From Bacteroidota bacterium (GTDB lineage: Bacteria > Bacteroidota > Bacteroidia > Bacteroidales > UBA10428), in contig JAHEEB010000269.1 of the NCBI GenBank assembly GCA_024640925.1, forward strand, positions 1 to 6,265: a stretch of DNA of 6,265 nt, written 5' to 3'. Position 1 is the first letter of the stretch, and each line of letters starts with the position of its first letter. Below, in pieces: positions 1-6,265 of this stretch. The translations under genes were made by a program, and so were the position numbers. The notes beneath the pieces are model-generated. The model was not told where the DNA came from. It worked only from the letters and a program-made list of their open reading frames with translations, and ran no database searches.

Positions 1-571
1 TAAGAAAATCAACCCCAGAACCAGGTTGTCCACTAGTTCTGGTAATTCTAACTCCAGGAACCTGTCCCCTGAGTGCTTCAACTACATTTGGAACAGGAAC
101 TTTGTTTATGTCTTCAGCCTTTAAGGAGGTGATAGACCCTGTAACATTAGAGCGTTCCATAGAACCATAACCAACAACCACTACTTCACCTAATGACTGA
201 ACATCGGGTGCCATTGTCATGTCGATAACAGTCTGAGATCCTACTATAACTTCCTCTGTCAGGTAACCAACATAAGAATACACAAGCACAGAACCGGCTG
301 ATTTTAGAAGGATACTGTAGCTTCCATCAACTGTAGTTACCACTCCGTTGGTAGTTCCTTTTTCTACAACATTTACACCAGTCATAACAGCACCCGTTTC
401 ATCTTTAATAGTCCCGGTTATGGCAATTTGTTGTTGGGTGTTTAGCAACGAAACAGCCTTCAGATCGACTGATGGTATTATGCAGAGCATTACCTGCAAT
501 AATATAACCAGACTCAATCTGTTGAATCGCTTTTCTTTAAAAAAAGAAAAAAGAGTTAGAAATCCTTTCAT
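1..571 (-). CDS. SusC/RagA-family TonB-dependent outer-membrane transporter, N-terminal part (runs off the window)
   Basis: Only the first 190 codons are present; the frame is open at the left edge. Proteins of this family are outer-membrane beta-barrels that take up oligosaccharides or other large nutrients with a SusD-like lipoprotein, energised by TonB. Seen here: a basic N-terminus and a hydrophobic stretch at about residues 19-34 (a long signal peptide), then a carboxypeptidase-regulatory-like beta-sandwich domain at about 49-122 (ITGTIKDETGAVMTGVNV to VIDMTM), the SusC hallmark EVVVVGYG at 129-136, and the start of the plug domain (ITSLKAEDINKVPVPNVVEA, then LRGQVPGVRI at 168-177). There is no STN domain, so it is unlikely to be a sigma/anti-sigma-signalling transducer. 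The ATG at 571-569 is the first start after a promoter about 100 bases upstream. There is no clear Shine-Dalgarno site, as is usual in Bacteroidota. The substrate cannot be told from this part. A susD partner would be expected beyond the left edge. Confidence 0.95.
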   Translation of the reverse strand, partial: MKGFLTLFSFFKEKRFNRLSLVILLQVMLCIIPSVDLKAVSLLNTQQQIAITGTIKDETGAVMTGVNVVEKGTTNGVVTTVDGSYSILLKSAGSVLVYSYVGYLTEEVIVGSQTVIDMTMAPDVQSLGEVVVVGYGSMERSNVTGSITSLKAEDINKVPVPNVVEALRGQVPGVRITRTSGQPGSGVDFL

Positions 572-645
572 AGATAGGTTAGTTTAAATTTAACATAGGT
601 TAATTATTATTAGAGCATTTTTGTAGTAAGAATATAGGGTTGTAT

Positions 646-667
646 TTGATGCAATCGATTGCATCAA
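646..667. promoter_or_regulatory. Perfect 22-bp palindromic operator, LacI-family type (site 1)
   Basis: A perfect inverted repeat of 22 bases centred on the CG at 656/657, with core TGCAATCGATTGCA flanked by TTGA and TCAA arms. An even-length palindrome with a central CG is the normal shape of LacI/GalR-family operators. It lies just downstream of the SusC -7 element and covers the predicted transcription start, so a bound repressor would block initiation. The same 14-base core recurs at 700-713. The family assignment is inferred from shape and context; no cognate regulator gene is in the window. Confidence 0.7.
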
Positions 668-672
668 TGTTT

Positions 673-704
673 CAAAGATAAACAAAAAAAGGAAATTGGT
701 GCAA
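673..704 (-). promoter_or_regulatory. Bacteroidota-type promoter of the SusC-like gene
   Basis: Read on the minus strand, TATCTTTG (680 down to 673) matches the Bacteroidota -7 consensus TAnnTTTG exactly. TTGC (704 down to 701) lies 20 bases upstream, the usual distance for the -33 TTTG-like element. Transcription should start a few bases downstream, near 666-669, giving a leader of about 95 bases before the ATG at 571. The -33 element lies inside the palindrome at 700-713, and the expected start point touches the palindrome at 646-667. The match is seen in the sequence; activity is inferred. Confidence 0.7.
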
Positions 705-713
705 TCGATTGCA
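700..713. promoter_or_regulatory. Second palindromic operator with the same 14-bp core (site 2)
   Basis: The palindrome TGCAATCGATTGCA, identical to the core of the site at 646-667. Symmetry ends at the next base on each side (G at 699, T at 714), so this site has shorter arms and may bind more weakly. Its centre is 50 bp from the first centre, near five helical turns, so both sites would face the same side of the DNA. It covers the -33 element of the SusC-like gene promoter and also lies 90 bases upstream of the kinase start. Confidence 0.65.
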
Positions 714-803
714 TAATTTTTCGTAATACAGAAGATAGTATACAAACTCGCAAAGATTTAGTATCTTAACTAGGTAAAAGTTTGAAACTTGCAAAGGACT
801 AAA

Positions 804-2294
804 ATGGTAAAATTAGTTGATTTGTTTTTCAAGAAGGGTTATAGCCCGGACAGGAAAATAATTGCCGAATACGAGAACCTAAATAAGATTAGGGAGCAGA
901 TAATTAACTCCATGTATCTTATTTCTGGTATTTTTGGAACATTTGCATTATACGGGACCATTGTACGCATAATCAGATTTGGGTGGACTCCTTTTTTCTT
1001 ATTTAATTTTTTTCTTTATCTGGTAGTTTGGTTGGGTATTTTCTTCAGAAAGAAGATATCTCTTCAATTGAAAGCTTCTGTTTTCTTTATTATTTTTTTT
1101 ATTCTGGCCAGTTCAATAAACTATACAAGTGGAATAATTAGTGGCGCGTTAGTATTCGTTTTTATTTCTACACTTGTTACCCTGATTTTCGGCTGGAAGG
1201 CAGGACTAGTTACCATCATCCTCACATTTATTGTTCGCTCAACAATAGGATGGTGTTATTATAAAGGTATACTGCATTACTCTATCGATCTTAATACTTA
1301 TGCAAATACTATGGCAGCATTGATAACAGGGGTTGCAGGAGGACTGGTTATAGCCTCTATTACTGTTTTCTCTATTAATAAATTCTATAATTGGCTGATT
1401 GTTTCCTTGAAAACAGCATCGACAAGAGCAACTGAGCTGCAAAAAAAAAATGAAGAATTATTGATTTCTAAACAAAAAGCAGAGGAAAACGATAGACTTA
1501 AATCTGTCTTCCTTGCAAATATGAGCCATGAAATCAGAACTCCGATGAATGCAATTATAGGTTTCTCAGAGTTGCTTTCAAAACCCAATTTGCAGGAAGC
1601 AAAAAAGAACAGATTTACCTCGCTTATTCAGGAACGTTCTTACGATCTGATGAGGATTATTGAAGATATACTTGATATCTCGAAAATTGAAGTTGGCCAG
1701 ATGAAATTGATGAATTTTGAGTTTGAAGTTTTCCCCTTCATATTAGAAATTTATGAGTTTTATAAACTTAAAAACAACAAATCAAAAAATCCCAATGCGG
1801 TACAGTTAACCTATAATGTTTCCGAGGAAACTAAAAAGATGAAAATAAGTCTTGATAAACATCGACTTAAACAAGTCTTTACCAATTTACTCGATAATGC
1901 TTTTAAATTTACCGAAAATGGTCAGATTGAATTTGGATGCAAACCGGGGCAGGATTCGGAACTTCTTTTTTGGGTTAAGGATACAGGTATTGGAATTCTC
2001 CCGGAAAAGCAACAAGTTGTTTTTGACCGTTTTCGTCAGGCCGATGAATCCATTAATTCCAGACAATATGGAGGAACAGGGCTCGGTCTTTCAATTGTTC
2101 AGGGCATTATTAAATTAATGAACGGTAAAATATGGCTTGAATCTGAGATTGATCAAGGTTCTGTTTTTTATTTTTCACTGCCAATCAAAACACCAAAGGG
2201 ATCAATTAATCCGATAATTAATACTGATACTGATAATGAAATCAAATCCGGAGTATGGGAAGAAAAATCCATTTGTGGAAGACGATTCTGCTAA
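804..2294 (+). CDS. Membrane sensor histidine kinase (former hybrid kinase, receiver lost)
   Basis: A 496-residue inner-membrane sensor kinase. The N-terminal 200 residues hold about six hydrophobic segments (roughly 37-57, 64-81, 91-109, 111-130, 134-150 and 169-191) with short loops and no large periplasmic domain, so the signal is probably sensed in or near the membrane. A short coiled linker (about 204-232) leads to the HisKA domain with NMSHEIRTPMNAIIGFSELL and phospho-accepting His242. The HATPase domain follows, with N-box NLLDNAFKFT (361-370), G1 DTGIGI (393-398), F-box FDRFRQ and G2 GGTGLGL (423-429). All catalytic boxes are intact. The ATG at 804 is chosen because AAAGGA lies 5 bases upstream; an in-frame TTG at 789 has no such site. 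The last residues, CGRRFC, are out-of-frame coding: after EEKSI the family would continue into a receiver domain, which is present but broken downstream. The target of phosphotransfer and the signal are unknown. Confidence 0.93.
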   Translation: MVKLVDLFFKKGYSPDRKIIAEYENLNKIREQIINSMYLISGIFGTFALYGTIVRIIRFGWTPFFLFNFFLYLVVWLGIFFRKKISLQLKASVFFIIFFILASSINYTSGIISGALVFVFISTLVTLIFGWKAGLVTIILTFIVRSTIGWCYYKGILHYSIDLNTYANTMAALITGVAGGLVIASITVFSINKFYNWLIVSLKTASTRATELQKKNEELLISKQKAEENDRLKSVFLANMSHEIRTPMNAIIGFSELLSKPNLQEAKKNRFTSLIQERSYDLMRIIEDILDISKIEVGQMKLMNFEFEVFPFILEIYEFYKLKNNKSKNPNAVQLTYNVSEETKKMKISLDKHRLKQVFTNLLDNAFKFTENGQIEFGCKPGQDSELLFWVKDTGIGILPEKQQVVFDRFRQADESINSRQYGGTGLGLSIVQGIIKLMNGKIWLESEIDQGSVFYFSLPIKTPKGSINPIINTDTDNEIKSGVWEEKSICGRRFC

Positions 2295-2666
2295 TTCGGA
2301 ATATTTAAAAGAAGTTTTATCTGAAACAGGGTAAAAATATTGGTGGCAATTGCTGGCAACGAAGCTCTTAGTATATTTGGAAAGGAATCCTCATGTCGAT
2401 CTTAAACTTATGGATATTTGTCTGCCCGAACACTTACCAGGCACATCAAAAAGATATCTGATAAAATAATTATTGTGGCTCGAACAGCCCTATGCTGATG
2501 GTGAAAAATGTATGGATGTGCCGGTTGTGATGAATAGATTAAAAAACCAATTAGCAGATCGCAGCTACTTACTTACTTATCAATAAAAGTTTTTCCAGAC
2601 GTTTCGACGGAATTAGTGAACAAAACTAATCTGTCAAAGAAGCAAATGGGAAATTATATTGACTAG
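2272..2666 (+). pseudogene. Decayed response-regulator receiver domain, once the C-terminus of the upstream kinase
   Basis: This stretch has no intact gene, but piecewise translation gives a whole receiver domain in order. From 2272, FVEDDSANSEYLKEVLSETG (acidic pair). From 2331, one frame over, VKILVAIAGNEALSIFGK. From 2386, NPHVDLKLMDICLPE, with the phospho-acceptor Asp codon at 2413-2415. From 2436, TRHIKKISDKIIIVARTAL, with the conserved Thr at 2484-2486. From about 2494, ADGEKCMD. From 2520, AGCDE, then a TAG at 2535-2537 where the family has Tyr, then IKKPISRSQLLTYL, with the conserved Lys at 2544-2546, and an open tail to TAG 2664-2666. The frame changes about six times, and roughly six residues are missing between LPE and TRH. 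The domain cannot be made as one chain. So many lesions argue for real decay rather than one sequencing error; the neighbouring genes are intact. Its end overlaps the convergent small gene by a few bases. Confidence 0.88.
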
Positions 2667-3085
2667 AACTCTGCATCTTTAGGCCAAACCAGAAGATCGA
2701 TGCTATTCCATACAGAATCTTTGAAAACATACCAAACAGTAATATTGTTATTTTCATCCTTCTTCCAGGTATATTCTTTGATCCGGATAGTATCATTCAT
2801 ATATTCCTCCTTCGAAAAATGATTGTACAGACAGATGCGGAATTCAGGAAGAGCTCCGTCAATAATGAACTCATGTATCGATTCCGGTGGAAAAAATCGT
2901 ACCTTAGCCTCCTGCAAAGAATATGTTTTGGCAAGTTTTTCGGTAATAGTGTCTTTATCCGTTGGAATGTTTTTTTTTGATAATGTACTTTCTGTAGAAA
3001 CGGATCGACAATTAGAATTTCCCAAAAGACCTAAACAGAGGATGACCGGGAAATATACTTTGTGTTTTAATAAACGATATCTCAT
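2663..3085 (-). CDS. Small exported protein of unknown function, possible lipoprotein
   Basis: A 140-residue protein that I do not recognise. The N-terminus is basic (RYRLLKHK), followed by a hydrophobic run at about 10-22 and Cys26 in GNSNC. This resembles a lipoprotein signal, but the residues before the cysteine are poor for a lipobox, so lipidation is uncertain; secretion is likely. Residues 27-55 are polar and probably a flexible linker. The rest looks like a small folded domain rich in beta-type segments, with aromatic residues (IHEFIIDGALPEFRICLYNH, then EYTWKKDENNNITVWYVFKD and SIDLLVWP). The gene starts 34 bases after the pyrF stop on the same strand, so it may be read through from that transcript. 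There is no clear Shine-Dalgarno site before the ATG. It meets the decayed receiver tail-to-tail. An open frame with a plausible signal sequence and a distinct C-terminus supports it as real. Confidence 0.7.
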   Translation of the reverse strand: MRYRLLKHKVYFPVILCLGLLGNSNCRSVSTESTLSKKNIPTDKDTITEKLAKTYSLQEAKVRFFPPESIHEFIIDGALPEFRICLYNHFSKEEYMNDTIRIKEYTWKKDENNNITVWYVFKDSVWNSIDLLVWPKDAEF

Positions 3086-3094
3086 CTCAATTGT

Positions 3095-3116
3095 AGAGTT
3101 TGTCGTATTAAACTCT
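3095..3116. other. Small hairpin between pyrF and the small exported-protein gene
   Basis: An inverted repeat with 7-bp arms, AGAGTTT (3095-3101) and AAACTCT (3110-3116), and an 8-base loop. It fills most of the 34-base gap between the pyrF stop and the next start. On the minus strand no T run follows it, so it is not a standard terminator for pyrF. It could reduce read-through or act in mRNA processing, or be chance; the stem is AT-rich and weak. Confidence 0.3.
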
Positions 3117-3119
3117 TCT

Positions 3120-3947
3120 TTATGATTTATTAATCCAAATCATATTTTCCATCTCCTTCTGCAACTTCTCAGCTTCTTGTGCGGCAGCTTTGTCAAAGTC
3201 TTTTCCTGAACTGGCAAACAGAATTGAGCGCGAAGCATTTACAATAAGTCCGCAATCTTTCGTCATGCCATATTTTGCAACATCTTCCAGCGAACCGCCC
3301 TGGGCACCTACACCGGGTACCAATAAAAAGTGGTTAGGCACAATCTGTCTTATGTTAGTGAGCATAGATGCTTTAGTTGCACCTACAACATACATCATGT
3401 TTTGTTCCGTGCCCCAACTAGCCGATTTTTCGATAACTTCCATAAACAATGGTTTGTTGGCGTTGTTGGTTATGTATTGGAAGTCCGAAGCTCCAGCATT
3501 AGAAGTCAGTGCAAGAAGTATTACAAATTTGTCTTTGAACCCCAAAAAAGGAGTTACTGAATCGGCACCCATATAGGGTGCTACTGTAACAGCATCAAAA
3601 TTCAGGTGATTAAAAAAGGCTTCGGCGTACATACGTGATGTATTTCCAATATCGCCGCGTTTTGCATCGGCAATCAGAAACATGTCAGGGTAATTTTCCT
3701 TAATATAATTTACTGTAAGTTCAAGATCTTTCCAACCCTCTAAACCACGCGATTCATAGAATGCTAGATTAGGTTTATATGCAATTGTATATGGTGCAGT
3801 AGCATCAATAATTTCCTTATTAAACCTGAATACAGGAGTTTCAACAGATTGTAAATGTGCGGGAAGTTTAGCAAATTCGCTATCGAGCCCCACGCACAAA
3901 AAGCTTTTTTTTTGTTTTATCTGACCTATTAAGGAGTCCAGTTTCAT
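3120..3947 (-). CDS. pyrF: Orotidine 5'-phosphate decarboxylase (type 2)
   Basis: Converts orotidine monophosphate to UMP, the last step of de novo pyrimidine synthesis, in the cytoplasm. With the ATG at 3947 the protein has 275 residues, the length of the longer subfamily-2 enzymes rather than the shorter classical type. Seen: FLCVGLDSE near the N-terminus, [19 protein letters not shown] with Lys58, the catalytic motif [11 protein letters not shown] (Asp94, Lys96, Asp99), [10 protein letters not shown], and the phosphate-binding end [10 protein letters not shown] with a later NASRSI. A TTG 12 bases further upstream is also in frame, but the ATG gives the expected N-terminus, [10 protein letters not shown]. 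It follows prfA by 18 bases without its own promoter, so it is probably co-transcribed with prfA and purM. No missing key residue was seen. Confidence 0.96.
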   Translation of the reverse strand: MKLDSLIGQIKQKKSFLCVGLDSEFAKLPAHLQSVETPVFRFNKEIIDATAPYTIAYKPNLAFYESRGLEGWKDLELTVNYIKENYPDMFLIADAKRGDIGNTSRMYAEAFFNHLNFDAVTVAPYMGADSVTPFLGFKDKFVILLALTSNAGASDFQYITNNANKPLFMEVIEKSASWGTEQNMMYVVGATKASMLTNIRQIVPNHFLLVPGVGAQGGSLEDVAKYGMTKDCGLIVNASRSILFASSGKDFDKAAAQEAEKLQKEMENMIWINKS

Positions 3948-3965
3948 TGTAAGAGGCAATTTTAG

Positions 3966-5057
3966 TTAATCTTTTAACCCACTATCTTTTAATCGTTGGA
4001 TATTTTCTTCCATCTGCAACTTATCAATAAATTCCTGTATGGCACCATCCAAAATAGTCGGCAGGTTGTAAACAGTAAAATTAATCCGGTGATCGGTAAC
4101 ACGAGCCTGTGGATAATTGTAAGTACGAATTTTAGCAGATCTGTCACCTGTAGAAACCATTGTTTTTCTTTTAGCAGCAAGGGTATCCATTCTTTTCTGG
4201 TATTCGAGATTATAAAGCCTTGTTCTTAGTTCTTTCATGGCTTTATCAAGGTTTTTTAGCTGCGACTTCTCATCCTGGCATGTAACTACAAGACCAGAAG
4301 GAATATGCGTCAATCGAATTGCAGAATAAGTGGTGTTAACCGACTGTCCTCCAGGTCCCGATGAGCAATAAGTGTCTTTTCGTATATCTTCCTGTCTTAG
4401 TTCGACGTCGAACTCATCAGCCTCTGGCAATACGGCAACTGATGCGGCAGAAGTATGCACACGGCCTTGAGTTTCGGTTTGTGGTACCCGCTGAACTCGA
4501 TGTACTCCAGATTCGTATTTTAATATTCCATAAACACCATCACCATTTACTGTAAAGATGATTTCTTTATATCCTCCAACAGTTCCTTCCGTAGCACTGG
4601 TCGTTTCAGTTTTCCAGCCCCTGTTTTCGCAATATTTTGAATACATTCGGTACAAATCACCGGCAAAAATACTTGCTTCGTCTCCGTCCGATCCTGCACG
4701 AATCTCTACAACCGCATTTTTAGTATCTTCAGGATCGGTTGGTAACAAAAGAAATTTAACTTTTTCTTCCAATGGCTCTACTTTGCTTTGCAGCTCATCC
4801 AGTTCAGATTTGGCCATTTCGCGCATATCATCATCCTTTTCGGTTGATAGTATATTCCTTGCATCGTTGATATTGCTTAAAAGAATTTTGTATTCCTTGT
4901 ATGCATCAACAATGGGTAAAAGTTCTTTATATTCTTTGTTCAACTTGACATACCGCTTCATATCCGATAGAATATCGGGCTGTGTTATCAATTCTCCAAC
5001 TTCTTCAAAACGTTTTTGGACACCTTCCAGTTTGTCCATTATAAAATTCTCACTCAT
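3966..5057 (-). CDS. prfA: Peptide chain release factor 1
   Basis: Recognises UAA and UAG stop codons on the ribosome and triggers release of the finished protein. The 363-residue protein has the usual class-I release factor layout: a helical N-terminal domain (about 1-105), the codon-recognition region with the RF1 tripeptide of PxT type, here PQT at 192-194 in [14 protein letters not shown], and the catalytic loop [14 protein letters not shown], with GGQ at 236-238 and the glutamine normally methylated by PrmC. The C-terminal [17 protein letters not shown] is also typical. The PxT motif separates it from RF2, which has SPF. The ATG at 5057 is supported by an AGGAG 9 bases upstream. The gene is 18 bases after purM and 18 bases before pyrF. 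No prmC (hemK) gene is next to it here. Confidence 0.97.
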   Translation of the reverse strand: MSENFIMDKLEGVQKRFEEVGELITQPDILSDMKRYVKLNKEYKELLPIVDAYKEYKILLSNINDARNILSTEKDDDMREMAKSELDELQSKVEPLEEKVKFLLLPTDPEDTKNAVVEIRAGSDGDEASIFAGDLYRMYSKYCENRGWKTETTSATEGTVGGYKEIIFTVNGDGVYGILKYESGVHRVQRVPQTETQGRVHTSAASVAVLPEADEFDVELRQEDIRKDTYCSSGPGGQSVNTTYSAIRLTHIPSGLVVTCQDEKSQLKNLDKAMKELRTRLYNLEYQKRMDTLAAKRKTMVSTGDRSAKIRTYNYPQARVTDHRINFTVYNLPTILDGAIQEFIDKLQMEENIQRLKDSGLKD

Positions 5058-5066
5058 TCCCTCAAT

Positions 5067-5071
5067 CTCCT
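5067..5071 (-). promoter_or_regulatory. Shine-Dalgarno site of prfA
   Basis: On the minus strand AAAAGGAG precedes the prfA ATG, with AGGAG 9 bases upstream of the start. It lies in the 17-base gap after the purM stop and fixes the prfA start at 5057 rather than at the internal Met7. It is one of the few good Shine-Dalgarno sites in this window. Confidence 0.7.
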
Positions 5072-5075
5072 TTTC

Positions 5076-6242
5076 TTAATATTCAAATGTTCCGTATTCG
5101 CTTTTTATAGTTAATCGTTTTTCCTGCGATTCTTTTACACGGCCAATAATTTGTGCATCGACATTAAATTTTTTCGAAATATCTATTACTGTTTGTGCAT
5201 CTTTTTCGGGCAAATAAATTTCGAACCGATGTCCCATATTGAAAACTTCGTACATTTCCTCCCAATCGGTTTCTGATTGTTCATGTATAATTCTGAAAAG
5301 TGGGGGTGTGGGGAAAAGATTGTCTTTGATTATATGAAGATTGTCAATAAATTTCATCACTTTGGTTTGCGCTCCCCCTGAACAATGTATCATTCCATGA
5401 ATTGAGGGGCGAAGTTTTTCGATAACAGCCTTTATAATGGGTGCATATGTCCGGGTAGGTGACAATAATAGCTTTCCTGCAGGCATGCCAACTTCCTTTA
5501 AAATATGGGTTAATTCCAATCGGCCTGTGTATACAAGAGATTTAGGTATTAAGTCGTCGTAACTTTCGGGGTATTTGTTTGCTAAATGGTTGCTGAACAA
5601 ATCATGCCTTGCTGAAGTGAGTCCGTTACTCCCAATTCCTCCATTGTATTCATCTTCGTAAACTGCTTGTCCGTAGGACGACAAACCGACAATTACATCG
5701 CCGGGCTGAATTTGGTTCTCAATTACATCGGCACGGCGCATGCGGCATGTTACTGTCGAATCAACAATAATTGTTCGTACTAAGTCTCCTACATCGGCTG
5801 TTTCTCCACCTGTGAGATAAACACGGGTTCCATTATCGGATAATTTGGTGATTATCTCATCAAATCCCTTCAGAATATTCATAATCACATCGCCGGGTAT
5901 TTTTAGCTTGTTTCTTCCAATTGTTGATGATAAAAGAATATTATCAACAGCTCCAACACATATCAGGTCGTCAATGTTCATTATTACTGCATCTTGGGCT
6001 ATCCCTTTCCATACCGAATAGTCACCGGTTTCGCGCCAATAGATATAGGCGAGCGCAGATTTGGTGCCAGCTCCATCGGCATGCATCACAATGCAATAAT
6101 CTTTGTCTCCCGTGAGATAATCGGGAAGAATTTTGCAGAAAGCATTTGGAAAAACACCCTTATCGAAATCGACGATAGCTTTATGTACATCCTCTTTCTG
6201 TGTCGACACACCTCTCTGGGCATATCGCTTTGCATTGCTCAT
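5076..6242 (-). CDS. purM: Phosphoribosylformylglycinamidine cyclo-ligase (AIR synthetase), Bacteroidota type
   Basis: Uses ATP to close the imidazole ring of 5-aminoimidazole ribonucleotide, the fifth step of purine synthesis. The 388-residue protein is longer than the roughly 345-residue E. coli enzyme and belongs to the divergent form found in Bacteroidota. Seen: RYAQRGVSTQKEDVHKAI at the N-terminus, HADGAGTKSALAYIYW (the DGVGTK motif as DGAGTK), AQDAVIMNIDDLICVGA (metal/ATP-binding Asp residues), LTGGETADVGDLVRT, IGSNGLTSARHD, the C-terminal-domain motif HCSGGAQTKVMKF in place of the usual GGGL type, and FNMGHRFEIY. The start at 6242 gives a complete N-terminus. Only 23 bases lie upstream, too few to judge a promoter. 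It is probably the first visible gene of the purM-prfA-pyrF transcript. Confidence 0.94.
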   Translation of the reverse strand: MSNAKRYAQRGVSTQKEDVHKAIVDFDKGVFPNAFCKILPDYLTGDKDYCIVMHADGAGTKSALAYIYWRETGDYSVWKGIAQDAVIMNIDDLICVGAVDNILLSSTIGRNKLKIPGDVIMNILKGFDEIITKLSDNGTRVYLTGGETADVGDLVRTIIVDSTVTCRMRRADVIENQIQPGDVIVGLSSYGQAVYEDEYNGGIGSNGLTSARHDLFSNHLANKYPESYDDLIPKSLVYTGRLELTHILKEVGMPAGKLLLSPTRTYAPIIKAVIEKLRPSIHGMIHCSGGAQTKVMKFIDNLHIIKDNLFPTPPLFRIIHEQSETDWEEMYEVFNMGHRFEIYLPEKDAQTVIDISKKFNVDAQIIGRVKESQEKRLTIKSEYGTFEY

Positions 6243-6265
6243 ATTTTTACTTTGAATTTATGCTG

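Noticed and set aside
123..133. A strong Shine-Dalgarno-like AAGGAGGTGAT on the plus strand
   Set aside because: It lies antisense inside the SusC-like coding region and no start codon or plausible frame follows at the right distance.
348..587. A plus-strand open frame of 79 codons
   Set aside because: It is antisense to the SusC-like gene, whose translation shows clear family motifs; the plus-strand product resembles nothing and has no start signals.
2272..2340. Programmed ribosomal frameshift joining the kinase and receiver
   Set aside because: There is no slippery heptamer with a following structure at the break, and one shift would not help because about five more frame breaks and a stop codon follow.
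2612..2630. Inverted repeat ATTAGT/ACTAAT as a possible terminator after the leftward genes
   Set aside because: The stem is six AT-rich base pairs, no T run follows on either strand, and it lies within the old receiver tail coding.
2823..3125. A plus-strand open frame opposite the small exported-protein gene
   Set aside because: The minus-strand frame has a signal-like N-terminus and polar linker, while the plus-strand product has no recognisable organisation.
4558..5079. A plus-strand open frame of 173 codons
   Set aside because: It is the complement of the first part of prfA; the serine- and leucine-rich product is what an antisense frame of a charged helical domain gives.

Overview
The window looks like chromosomal DNA of a Bacteroidota member, probably of the Bacteroidales/Marinilabiliales type. 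The evidence is an AT-rich composition, the start of a SusC/RagA-type TonB-dependent receiver with its VVVVGYG signature, a promoter matching the Bacteroidota TAnnTTTG element, few Shine-Dalgarno sites, and a PurM of the divergent Bacteroidota type next to prfA and pyrF. No RNA genes, CRISPR array, insertion sequence or integration site were seen.

Left part (1-803): the 5' end of a SusC-like outer-membrane transporter gene runs leftwards off the window. Between it and a rightward histidine kinase gene is a 232-base divergent control region. It holds two near-identical palindromes with the core TGCAATCGATTGCA, 50 bp apart centre to centre. They bracket a good Bacteroidota promoter facing the SusC gene: one covers its -33 element and the other covers the expected transcription start. 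This is the architecture of a LacI-family-repressed carbohydrate-uptake locus. No LacI-family gene lies in the window.

Middle part (804-2666): a membrane histidine kinase with about six membrane segments and intact catalytic boxes. Its reading frame breaks exactly where a C-terminal receiver domain should begin. The next 390 bases still spell out that receiver domain, piecewise in two alternating frames, with about six frame breaks, an internal deletion and a nonsense codon. The gene is therefore a former hybrid sensor kinase whose receiver has decayed, leaving a simple kinase.

Right part (2663-6242): a leftward gene series, purM, prfA, pyrF, and a small possible lipoprotein gene. The first three are 17-18 bases apart and probably form one transcript joining purine synthesis, pyrimidine synthesis and translation termination. 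The small exported protein follows pyrF after 34 bases and meets the decayed receiver tail-to-tail. The housekeeping genes are intact and ordinary. The unusual content is the operator pair and the eroded receiver domain.
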